This document shows, piece by piece, positions 1 to 7,413 of a stretch of 11,421 nt of DNA (its first letter is position 1; each line of letters starts with the position of its first letter). Under the pieces are notes generated by a model, which saw nothing but the letters and a program-made list of their open reading frames with translations, had not been told where the DNA came from and ran no database searches. The translations under genes were made by a program, and so were the position numbers. This DNA is from CAYPYS01 sp964445715 (GTDB taxonomy: Bacteria; Omnitrophota; Gorgyraeia; Gorgyraeales; Gorgyraeaceae): NCBI GenBank assembly GCA_964445715.1, contig CAYULJ010000053.1, forward strand, positions 1 to 11,421, written 5' to 3'.

Positions 1-8
1 ATAATATC

Positions 9-1400
9 TTACTTTAAAATAAACCGAATCCTATGTATAAAAAATATGATCTTGTCAAAGCTATTTAGATTCTTCAGAAAGCATTTTATTATTCGCGGCC
101 TTAGATAAAACTGAAGATACGCATTTCTTTGAATTTTTCTAAGCTCACCGTAAGGAAGTTTTGACAGATTATTTTTATAATTTACAAAATCAAATGATTT
201 CAATGTCTCCATGCTTACATTCTGATTTTTAAATATCTCTCTATAAGCCTCTGTCCCTGGGAAAGGACAAAAAATAGAAAAAGCAGCACTTGTCAGAGGA
301 AGGCTTTTTGCAAATGAAATAGTCTCTTTCATTTCTGAAAGCATCTCTCCGGGAAAACCAATCATAAAAAATCCCATTACGTCTATTCCTGCATCGCGCA
401 ATAATTTAATTTTCTTTCGCACCATATCAAGCGTTATCCCTTTTCTGATCTGCTTAAGAATATGCGATGATCCAGACTCGATCCCTACGCTCACTTGATA
501 ACATCCGCTCTGTTTCATTAGATCGACCAACTCCTCATCTATCGAGTCTATCCGGATTCCGTTTGGAGCAGCCCATGCTATATTCATCTTCTCAGAGATA
601 AAAAGCTTGCAGACATCACGTAACGGTACTGAATGATGAGCGCAGTTATTATCAACAAAATGAAATTCCTTGACTCCATAATCCCTTTTTAACATCTTCA
701 CTTCTTCTATTAGGCTTCTTGCGTTTCGTGAACGAATTTTATAGCCAGTTAGAGGGCCGATTACACAAAATGTGCATCTATTTAGACATCCTCGCGAAAG
801 AACAATAGGAGCTACTGGCCATTTCTGTGAATAACAATTAACCGAGGTCCTGGGAAAATACTTTGGCTCCATAAGCTCCCAAGCCGGGAATGGCAATGCG
901 TCTAAATCATGAACGGACTGGTTTTCATTTACAATTATCTTGGATCCCTGTCTCCATATAAGGTTTGGGATTCTGCTTAATGCATCATCAGATATACTAT
1001 TAGATTCAAGTGTTTTTACGAATTCAACGAGGCCTATCTCAGCCTCTCCATGAAAGGCATAATCTATCTTAGGTATTAAATTAAAGATGCCTTGAGGATC
1101 CCCTGATACCTGAGGGCCTCCTAATATAACTGTCCCATTACCGTTAACACTGCGTATAAGCTCAACTGTCCTCTTCGCCTCTATAATTGACGGAGGAAAA
1201 ACCTTGATCCCGAATATATCAAATTTCCCCTGACGCACAAGATCTAAAAACCTCTTTTCATAACTACGGCCCTGAACCCTTAAAAAGAGATGAACCTCAT
1301 GACCATCTTTTTTAAGACAGGCAGCAAGATAACCAAGGCCTAGATCTGGCATATCACGTTTATGTGACGCATTATATGGTAATGTAAGCAGGATTCTCAT
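9..1400 (-). CDS. B12-binding radical SAM protein (paralogue A)
   Basis: Predicted cytoplasmic enzyme of 463 residues. Residues 1-130 form a cobalamin-binding-type Rossmann domain (DLGLGYLAACL near 19-29, LGGPQVSG near 93-100, YAFHGEAE near 114-121). The radical SAM domain follows, with the Fe-S/SAM motif C205-x3-C209-x2-C212 (RGCLNRCTFC) and the VGIESGS segment near 305-311. The tail carries FYLRP (431-435), which is common in this superfamily, then a hydrophobic and basic end that could touch membrane. Family members use cobalamin and a 5'-deoxyadenosyl radical for methylations or rearrangements on unactivated carbons; the substrate here cannot be read from sequence. It is last in the minus-strand unit, 18 bases after its close paralogue. 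The leader TAAATATAAT before ATG has no Shine-Dalgarno. Residues 15-147 are encoded by DNA identical to the paralogue. The family call is secure; the role is unknown. Confidence 0.93.
   Translation of the reverse strand: MRILLTLPYNASHKRDMPDLGLGYLAACLKKDGHEVHLFLRVQGRSYEKRFLDLVRQGKFDIFGIKVFPPSIIEAKRTVELIRSVNGNGTVILGGPQVSGDPQGIFNLIPKIDYAFHGEAEIGLVEFVKTLESNSISDDALSRIPNLIWRQGSKIIVNENQSVHDLDALPFPAWELMEPKYFPRTSVNCYSQKWPVAPIVLSRGCLNRCTFCVIGPLTGYKIRSRNARSLIEEVKMLKRDYGVKEFHFVDNNCAHHSVPLRDVCKLFISEKMNIAWAAPNGIRIDSIDEELVDLMKQSGCYQVSVGIESGSSHILKQIRKGITLDMVRKKIKLLRDAGIDVMGFFMIGFPGEMLSEMKETISFAKSLPLTSAAFSIFCPFPGTEAYREIFKNQNVSMETLKSFDFVNYKNNLSKLPYGELRKIQRNAYLQFYLRPRIIKCFLKNLNSFDKIIFFIHRIRFILK
960..1358. repeat. 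399-bp identical tract, copy 1 (paralogue A)
   Basis: By direct reading, this tract is identical base for base to 2373-2771. It covers codons 15-147 of paralogue A, i.e. the cobalamin-binding half. Similarity drops abruptly at both edges: codons 9-14 and codon 148 onward differ. Identity at every synonymous position while the rest of the gene has diverged indicates recent gene conversion, or an assembly artefact. Confidence 0.95.
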
Positions 1401-1418
1401 ATTATATTTAGCGAAATT

Positions 1419-2813
1419 CTATTTTATTAAAATAAGACTTACTCTATTTATAAGAAACAAAACTTTACTAATATTATCTAAATTTTTTAAAAAATATATC
1501 ATTATATGAGGTCTAAGATAAAAACGTAAATATGCACTTTTTTGAATTTTCCTAAGTCTATCACAAGGCACTTCTGAAAGATTATTTTTATAATTTACAA
1601 AATCAAATGATTTCAATATCTCTATGCTTACATTCTGATTTTTAAAGATCTCTCTGTAGGCCTCCGTACCTGGTAAAGGACAAAAAATTGCAAAGGAAGC
1701 ACTTGTTATAGGAAGTTTTCTTGCAAATGAAATGGTCTGTTTTATCTCTGAAAGCGTCTCCCCAGGAAAACCAATCATGAATAAACCTAACACTTCCATG
1801 CCGACATCGCGCAATAATTTAATGTTCTTTTGCACTATATCAAGTGTTATTCCTTTTCTAATCTGCTTAAGAATACGCGGCGATCCGGATTCTATCCCTA
1901 CGCATACCTGATAGCAGCCACTTTTTTTCATCAGAATAGCTAATTCTTTATTTATACAATCTATACGTATCCCACCAGGCGCAGACCATATAATTTTTAT
2001 TTTTTCTGAAATAAGTAACTTGCAAAGTTCCTTCAAAGGCACACTAGGATGGGCACAGTTACTGTCAAAAAACTGAAATTCTTTAATATGATAATCTTTT
2101 ATTAAAACTTTAATTTCCTCTATAAAATTCTTTGCACTTCGTGACCTAATTTTATATCCACTCATAAATCCACATGTACAAAAAGTGCATTTACTTGAAC
2201 ATCCACGTGAAATAATTACCGGTGCTATTGGCCATTTTCTTGAACAACTATTAGCCGGATTTGACGGAAATTCTGCTGGCCTCATCAATTCCCAGGCTGG
2301 AAATGGAAGTGAATCTAAATCATCCACTTCTCGTCTTTGATTTACCACTGCTTTACAGTCTTTTCTCCAGACAAGGTTTGGGATTCTGCTTAATGCATCA
2401 TCAGATATACTATTAGATTCAAGTGTTTTTACGAATTCAACGAGGCCTATCTCAGCCTCTCCATGAAAGGCATAATCTATCTTAGGTATTAAATTAAAGA
2501 TGCCTTGAGGATCCCCTGATACCTGAGGGCCTCCTAATATAACTGTCCCATTACCGTTAACACTGCGTATAAGCTCAACTGTCCTCTTCGCCTCTATAAT
2601 TGACGGAGGAAAAACCTTGATCCCGAATATATCAAATTTCCCCTGACGCACAAGATCTAAAAACCTCTTTTCATAACTACGGCCCTGAACCCTTAAAAAG
2701 AGATGAACCTCATGACCATCTTTTTTAAGACAGGCAGCAAGATAACCAAGGCCTAGATCTGGCATATCACGCTTATAAAACTCATTATGTGGCAATGTAA
2801 GTAGGATTCTCAT
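1419..2813 (-). CDS. B12-binding radical SAM protein (paralogue B)
   Basis: Tandem paralogue of the gene downstream, 464 residues with the same architecture: cobalamin-binding domain at about 1-130, radical SAM motif C205-x3-C209-x2-C212 (RGCSSKCTFC), VGIESGS near 305-311 and FYLRP in the C-terminal region. An additional cysteine at 214 follows the cluster motif directly (CTCG), which the paralogue lacks (CVIG). Protein identity with paralogue A is complete over residues 15-147, much lower in the middle and high again around the GTEAYREIFKNQNVS segment, so the pair is mosaic. The different cores suggest related but not identical substrates or successive steps; this is inference. The leader is A-rich (AAAAAAATAAA before ATG) with no Shine-Dalgarno. 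A 41-bp palindrome lies between it and the upstream radical SAM gene, so its expression may be partly uncoupled from that gene. Confidence 0.93.
   Translation of the reverse strand: MRILLTLPHNEFYKRDMPDLGLGYLAACLKKDGHEVHLFLRVQGRSYEKRFLDLVRQGKFDIFGIKVFPPSIIEAKRTVELIRSVNGNGTVILGGPQVSGDPQGIFNLIPKIDYAFHGEAEIGLVEFVKTLESNSISDDALSRIPNLVWRKDCKAVVNQRREVDDLDSLPFPAWELMRPAEFPSNPANSCSRKWPIAPVIISRGCSSKCTFCTCGFMSGYKIRSRSAKNFIEEIKVLIKDYHIKEFQFFDSNCAHPSVPLKELCKLLISEKIKIIWSAPGGIRIDCINKELAILMKKSGCYQVCVGIESGSPRILKQIRKGITLDIVQKNIKLLRDVGMEVLGLFMIGFPGETLSEIKQTISFARKLPITSASFAIFCPLPGTEAYREIFKNQNVSIEILKSFDFVNYKNNLSEVPCDRLRKIQKSAYLRFYLRPHIMIYFLKNLDNISKVLFLINRVSLILIK
2373..2771. repeat. 399-bp identical tract, copy 2 (paralogue B)
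   Basis: Partner of 960-1358 at a constant offset of 1413 bases, same orientation, no gaps or substitutions seen. A second, shorter identical patch of 39 bases occurs in the C-terminal coding parts (166-204 and 1579-1617), so more than one tract of sequence exchange may be present. Confidence 0.95.
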
Positions 2814-2840
2814 TTTATTTTTTTAGACGAACGTGCGCTA

Positions 2841-2881
2841 TTTAAGTATACACTTTAACAATGTTGAAATGTATACTTAAG
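2841..2881. repeat. 41-bp palindromic element, imperfect copy
   Basis: Two 20-base arms (2841-2860 and 2862-2881) surround a single central A at 2861. Seventeen of 20 positions are Watson-Crick pairs; 2841/2881 and 2856/2866 are T/G and 2853/2869 is C/A. The core AACAATGTT and overall layout match the perfect element at 10267-10307, so the two are homologous. It lies 9 bases past the stop of the upstream radical SAM gene and 27 bases before the paralogue B start. No T-tract follows on either strand, so it is not a canonical Rho-independent terminator, though it could still fold in the mRNA. Confidence 0.9.
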
Positions 2882-2890
2882 GGATTAAAA

Positions 2891-4321
2891 TTATCCCCTA
2901 GTCTGATTTCTAACATTATAAAGAAATCGAGATTTTTTTAGTATATCTCCTATTCCTCTTCTCAATCCTAAATTACTCGTAGTCCTCCATAAATTCTTCA
3001 TTATTCTCTTGGGTCGGGAATAAAAATCATTGTATCCCTTATAAAAAAATCTCACCAGATCTTGTTTTGAAATAGAGAGCGTAAGCGTAGGCGCAGATTC
3101 CGGACAAAACCCCCTATAAGAATCCCAGTCTTCACTTTCGAATCCATATTCCTCCTTATAGCGTTCTCTTAATCTACTACCTGGAAAAGGCAGTAATACG
3201 CACATCTGAAATATATCAGGATCAAGCACATCAGCAAATCTAAAAGTACCAAGAACATCTTCTTCTGTCTCTTCTGGAAAACCTATCATAAAGAAAAACC
3301 GCGATTGAATTTTCTCTTCTTTTAATAACCTTGCCGTCATGCTTGCCTTTTCCCTCTCCGCAGGTTTGTTGTAACTTCTAAGAATATTATCATTAAATGT
3401 CTCGACGCCAATGCCTATCTGATAACAACCAGCGAGTTTCATTATGTTTAATATTTTTCTGTCCAAAGCATCATCTATCTTACTCATGCAGTTCCAATGG
3501 GTCTTTAACCCTTTTCTAATGATCATATCGCACAATCTAAAAACTCTTTCTCTGTTCTGCATAAATGCATCATCTTTTATAGTTATATCCATTATTCCAA
3601 AATCATTTTTTATTAAACTCATTTCTTCAAAAACCTTTTCTGCCGAAGAATAACGAACTCCGTCTTTCCTATTCCCCTCTATGCAAAAATCGCAATTACC
3701 CGCACAACCACGAGACGTTATCATGGTGGTAGAAGGAAGTTTTTTGTAATTAACTGGCGAGGGTATGTATTCTTTTATTGACAATAAAGCTCTAGCAGGA
3801 TAAGGCAACTTATCCAAATCTTTGACTATTGCAAAATCATTTTTATAGAAAATATTTCCGTTCTGTCGAAAAACCATCCCACCTATATCCCTAGGCGATC
3901 TCCCCTCAACAAGCTCTAGAAACGAATACTCTGCCTCGCCTGCGATGCCGTAATCCAGATTTTTTATGTCCTTAAAGCTCTTTTCGGGTAAGGCTGTAAA
4001 ATGAGGGCCCCCTAAAACTGTCTTTATTGAATTTCTCCTTAGTCTTACAAGAGCTATGATCTCCTTGGCCATGTTGTATTGAGGGGTGGTGGCTGAAATA
4101 CCAAGAAAATCTGGTTTTTCTTTTAAAATATCTTCTACTGCCTCTTGGATATCCATATTCTTCAAAGAATAATCCCGCAGAATAACGTCGTGACCTTTAT
4201 TAATAAGCACTGCCGCAATATACGCAAGCCCTAGAGGAGGGCATCCTGGAGATACTTGTTCAAATATGTCTCCGTACAGACTTCTTGCTATAGTCGGTGG
4301 ATTAGTTAGTAAAATTTTCAT
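2891..4321 (-). CDS. B12-binding radical SAM protein (third, divergent)
   Basis: Predicted cytoplasmic protein of 476 residues in the BchE-like cobalamin-dependent radical SAM superfamily. The N-terminal B12-binding domain shows PPLGLAYIAAVL (28-39), VLGGPH (102-107) and DYGIAGEAEYS (123-133). The radical SAM motif is C206-x3-C210-x2-C213 (RGCAGNCDFC), followed by GIGVETF near 303-309, MIGFPEET near 345-352 and FYSRP near 433-437. It is clearly not a recent copy of the two downstream paralogues: only motif-level similarity is visible. It starts 22 bases after the prenyltransferase stop, in the same direction, so co-transcription is likely. The leader CCTAAATAAAA before ATG has no Shine-Dalgarno. 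Superfamily members act on chlorophyll precursors, hopanoids, antibiotics and lipids. Proximity to a UbiA enzyme suggests a lipid or isoprenoid substrate here, which is inference. Confidence 0.92.
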   Translation of the reverse strand: MKILLTNPPTIARSLYGDIFEQVSPGCPPLGLAYIAAVLINKGHDVILRDYSLKNMDIQEAVEDILKEKPDFLGISATTPQYNMAKEIIALVRLRRNSIKTVLGGPHFTALPEKSFKDIKNLDYGIAGEAEYSFLELVEGRSPRDIGGMVFRQNGNIFYKNDFAIVKDLDKLPYPARALLSIKEYIPSPVNYKKLPSTTMITSRGCAGNCDFCIEGNRKDGVRYSSAEKVFEEMSLIKNDFGIMDITIKDDAFMQNRERVFRLCDMIIRKGLKTHWNCMSKIDDALDRKILNIMKLAGCYQIGIGVETFNDNILRSYNKPAEREKASMTARLLKEEKIQSRFFFMIGFPEETEEDVLGTFRFADVLDPDIFQMCVLLPFPGSRLRERYKEEYGFESEDWDSYRGFCPESAPTLTLSISKQDLVRFFYKGYNDFYSRPKRIMKNLWRTTSNLGLRRGIGDILKKSRFLYNVRNQTRG

Positions 4322-4343
4322 TTTTATTTAGGTATATATCTAT

Positions 4344-5267
4344 CTATTTTGCCAGGCCAAGAACAGTAAGGCAAAATATCACTCCTGATAAAAATTTGAA
4401 ATGTTTCCACAGGACTTCAGGATTCCTGGATCTTTCAAAAAGCACAGGTAGTAACAATAAGGCTGCAATAGCGTAATACATATTGAATATTTTAAAGAGA
4501 AAAAAACCCAGATATAGACTCGTCAAAACAATCATGGACTTAAAAAACCTAAAGGATTTTTCTTTGCCCATAAACGATACAGTGGTTCGTATCTTGCTTC
4601 TGGAGTCAACTTCAAGATCTCTAATGCCCTGTAATATATGCGCATCAAAGGCCATCAGGCCTATAAAAGAAGATAAAATCACAGTCTCTCCGGAGAGATC
4701 ATTAAAAGATGTAAGGACCAAGAGTGAGTAAGTCAATAAGATTGAGATTAAGTCGATTACCGGTATGGACTTCAAAAAAAAATTTCGATGGGAATATAAT
4801 AGCATTATAACAACTATTGAGGCAGCGAGCACAAATATCCTGAAAGATATAAACAAAAATCCTATGAGAGATAATAATAATAAAGTAATAAAAATATATT
4901 TTATCAATATTTTATTGTTCCTTCTAAAAGACAAAAGAGCACTATCTTGATTTGGCTTGATTAAATCAACTTCTAGATCGAAGAAGTCGTTCAGCATATA
5001 AATAGCGGAAAGGAGAAAAAGTAACGATATGGGATAGACTACTGTAAACGAACCGTGGTGAGATATAAAGAAATAAATACTACATATAAAAACATAATGA
5101 TACCAATCCTTCAATCGGACTAGATTTAAAACCATCATAGAAATATATTTTAACATATCAAAAAACAAGATACCAACTATTTGTTTGCCACTTATTAAAG
5201 GTAAATTTTCCTTTACTTTCACTCTTGTTCCTGTAAAATCCATAATTAAAGGATAGAAGCGAGGCAT
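4344..5267 (-). CDS. UbiA-family prenyltransferase
   Basis: Integral membrane enzyme of 307 residues that should transfer a polyprenyl group from its diphosphate to an acceptor. Both Asp-rich Mg-diphosphate motifs are intact: N93-D94-x2-D97-x3-D101 (NDFFDLEVD) and R216-D217-x3-D221 (RDLEVD). About eight hydrophobic segments are visible from residue 57 to the C-terminus. The segment RLKDWYHYVF (51-60) resembles the start of decaprenyl-phosphate phosphoribose synthase-like members, but the HP-x-K-x2-RP segment expected after motif 1 is absent, so acceptor and subfamily stay open (quinone-, chlorophyll-, phospholipid- or phosphoribosyl-type). It is the first gene of the unit with three radical SAM enzymes. 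The ATG used lies one base from the divergent GTG of the neighbouring gene; an alternative ATG at 5241-5243 (residue 9) would leave 25 bases. Neither start has a Shine-Dalgarno. Confidence 0.88.
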   Translation of the reverse strand: MPRFYPLIMDFTGTRVKVKENLPLISGKQIVGILFFDMLKYISMMVLNLVRLKDWYHYVFICSIYFFISHHGSFTVVYPISLLFLLSAIYMLNDFFDLEVDLIKPNQDSALLSFRRNNKILIKYIFITLLLLSLIGFLFISFRIFVLAASIVVIMLLYSHRNFFLKSIPVIDLISILLTYSLLVLTSFNDLSGETVILSSFIGLMAFDAHILQGIRDLEVDSRSKIRTTVSFMGKEKSFRFFKSMIVLTSLYLGFFLFKIFNMYYAIAALLLLPVLFERSRNPEVLWKHFKFLSGVIFCLTVLGLAK

Positions 5268-5268
5268 T

Positions 5269-7323
5269 GTGTTTTGTTATATCGATCCTGGAACAGGCTT
5301 TACGATTTCTACTTTGGGAAGCTGGCTGATCGTATCTTTGGTCGGATTAGCAGGCTTTTTATTGGTATACTTTAAAAAAATATTTAGGTTCTTGAAAATA
5401 CATAGGATACGGGCTATTATAATAATTATAATAGCTGCGGCCTTAACCATAACAGGTACAATATTGACTAAAAAAGAATTTGATTTTAAAGACAAGATCA
5501 TTATCCTGGCATTTGATGGCCTCTCTCCTGACAAAATAAAGCCAATGATGAAAGAAGGCGAGCTTCCAAATTTTTCTAAGTTAAAAAAACAGGGCTCATA
5601 TAAACACCTTTCAACGACTAATCCTTCTCAATCCCCGGTTGCCTGGTCAGGTTTCTCAACAGGTCAAAATCCTGGTAAAAACGGTATTTATGATTTTATA
5701 GTAAGGGATCCTAAGACATATAAACTCGACCTTTCGCTTTCAAATATAGAAGGAAATAAGCCTAGAAAGGTAATAAAAAGTAAGCGGTTCTGGCAATATG
5801 CCTCTGAAAAAAAAGTGCCTGCTGTTATAATAACCTGTCCAATTACATTCCCTCCAGACAAAATACATGGAAAGATGCTTTCAGGAATGGGGGTCCCTGA
5901 CATCCTGGGGACTGAAGGGACATTTACATTCTATACTACAGAGCCTCTAAATAACGACAAAGATATAGGCGGGAAGGTATTCCAAGTTAAAAAATCTCCT
6001 GTAATGACTATGGACCTAATAGGTCCCAGGGTCAGCAGGGTTGGCGGAAAAGCTAATAATACAAAGATCCCATTTAGAGCTATTTTGCATGAAGATAAAA
6101 ATAAAGTCACTATAGAATACCAGGATAATAAATTTGAACTAGATATCGGTCAATGGAGCAACTGGAAAGAAGTAGTTTTTAAATTAAGCTTGTTCAGAAA
6201 GGCAAAAGGAATATTAAAATTCTATCTTGTAGAAACTAAGCCTCACCTGAAACTTTATATAAGTCCTATAAACTTTGACCCCAGAACCCCTCTTTTCCAA
6301 ATCTCTTATCCCAAAAGTTATAGCAAAGAGTTAGCAGATAATATCGGTCTTTATTACACTCAAGGCATGCCTATAGATACGTGGGCTGTTAATGAAAATA
6401 GGCTCTCAGAGGATATTTTTTTAGAGCAAATCGAAGAAGTGTTAAGACAAAAAAAGGCTATGCTTGATTATGAGCTCAATAGTTTTAAAAAAGGGATATT
6501 ATTCTGCTATTTCGGGTCCTCTGATACTATACAGCATATGTTCTGGCGTTATATCGACGGCGAACATCCTTTATATGAAGAAAATGCTCCAAAAGAATAT
6601 AAGGAAATAATAGCGAGCTGGTATAAAAAAATAGACAATATACTTGGCGAGGTCATGGAAAAAATTAATAACGAAGATACACTAATCGTCCTCTCTGATC
6701 ATGGTTTCAATACATTCAGAAGAGCTGTACACGTAAACAGTTGGCTCAGAGAAAACGGCTATTTAAGACTAAAAAATAGACGCGATGTATCAGGCAGAGA
6801 ACTATTAGAGGATATCGATTGGTCAAAAACCAAAGCTTATTCAATAGGGTTTGGTGCTATTTATGTGAACCAAAAAGGACGGGAACGATACGGTGTAGTT
6901 GAGCCAGGCAAAGAAACTGAACTTTTAAAAGAAGAGCTCAGCCAAAAATTAAAAGCATGGCATGATGAGAAATATAATAAAAATATAGTAAATAACGTAT
7001 ATAAAAGACAGGGCATCTTCTGGGGAGAATACGCAGATCAGACTCCTGATCTTTATATTGGATTTAATATAGGGTACAGGGCATCTTGGCAGAATGCCTT
7101 AGGTGCAGTACCTGACAAATTAATCGAAGATAATCTGAAAAAATGGTCTGGGTCGCATCTATTTGATCCAAATCTAATAGCGGGTATTATCCTATCAAAT
7201 AAAAAGATCAAAAAAGAGAATCCTAGCATTTATGATCTAACGCCTACTATACTAGAAAGCATAGGCTATAGCGAAAAAGAACTGAAGGATTGCGATTTCG
7301 ACGGAAATCCGCTCTTTCCTTAA
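5269..7323 (+). CDS. Membrane-anchored alkaline phosphatase-superfamily phosphodiesterase
   Basis: Protein of 684 residues. The N-terminus YIDPGTG (4-10) precedes two membrane helices (about 12-35 and 48-68) with a K/R-rich loop (36-48) between them. By the positive-inside rule the loop is cytoplasmic and the catalytic domain periplasmic. Alkaline phosphatase/NPP-type metal and nucleophile positions are visible: D83 (AFDGLSPD), SPVAWSGFSTGQNPGKNGI near 122-140 with S122 at the usual Thr/Ser nucleophile site, D419 and H423 (SSDTIQHMFW), D477-H478 (LSDHGF), H630 (SGSHLF), and a C-terminal YDLTPTILESIG segment typical of the fold. The enzyme should hydrolyse or transfer a phosphoester, perhaps on a lipid headgroup or glycan; the substrate is not readable. 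GTG is the only usable start because an in-frame TAG lies at 5254-5256; GAGG at 5261-5264 is a weak ribosome site. It is divergent from the prenyltransferase gene. Confidence 0.87.
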   Translation: MFCYIDPGTGFTISTLGSWLIVSLVGLAGFLLVYFKKIFRFLKIHRIRAIIIIIIAAALTITGTILTKKEFDFKDKIIILAFDGLSPDKIKPMMKEGELPNFSKLKKQGSYKHLSTTNPSQSPVAWSGFSTGQNPGKNGIYDFIVRDPKTYKLDLSLSNIEGNKPRKVIKSKRFWQYASEKKVPAVIITCPITFPPDKIHGKMLSGMGVPDILGTEGTFTFYTTEPLNNDKDIGGKVFQVKKSPVMTMDLIGPRVSRVGGKANNTKIPFRAILHEDKNKVTIEYQDNKFELDIGQWSNWKEVVFKLSLFRKAKGILKFYLVETKPHLKLYISPINFDPRTPLFQISYPKSYSKELADNIGLYYTQGMPIDTWAVNENRLSEDIFLEQIEEVLRQKKAMLDYELNSFKKGILFCYFGSSDTIQHMFWRYIDGEHPLYEENAPKEYKEIIASWYKKIDNILGEVMEKINNEDTLIVLSDHGFNTFRRAVHVNSWLRENGYLRLKNRRDVSGRELLEDIDWSKTKAYSIGFGAIYVNQKGRERYGVVEPGKETELLKEELSQKLKAWHDEKYNKNIVNNVYKRQGIFWGEYADQTPDLYIGFNIGYRASWQNALGAVPDKLIEDNLKKWSGSHLFDPNLIAGIILSNKKIKKENPSIYDLTPTILESIGYSEKELKDCDFDGNPLFP

Positions 7324-7354
7324 ATCAATACTCTAACCTCTGCTAGCCGGTTAG

Positions 7355-7383
7355 TTGACACCCTATAGTAGTTATGATATACT
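7355..7383 (+). promoter_or_regulatory. Sigma-70-type promoter with extended -10
   Basis: Perfect -35 TTGACA (7355-7360), a 17-base spacer and -10 TATACT (7378-7383), one base off consensus, with TG at 7375-7376 giving an extended -10 (TGATATACT). The transcription start is predicted near 7389-7391, leaving a leader of about 25 bases before the protease ATG. A 6-bp inverted repeat, CTAACC (7333-7338) and GGTTAG (7349-7354), abuts the -35 box and could be an operator or a weak terminator stem for the upstream gene. It is short and has no T-tract. Confidence 0.8.
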
Positions 7384-7400
7384 TTATTGCACGACAACGC

Positions 7401-7410
7401 AAGGAGAAGA
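7401..7410 (+). promoter_or_regulatory. Ribosome binding site that fixes the protease start
   Basis: AAGGAGAAGA with AGGAG at 7402-7406, seven bases before ATG 7414. This favours ATG 7414 over the in-frame TTG at 7387, which lies at or before the predicted transcription start. Confidence 0.85.
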
Positions 7411-7413
7411 AAT

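Noticed and set aside
7387..7413. Protease start at TTG 7387.
   Set aside because: It coincides with the predicted transcription start and lacks a ribosome site, whereas ATG 7414 has AGGAG at 7-base spacing.
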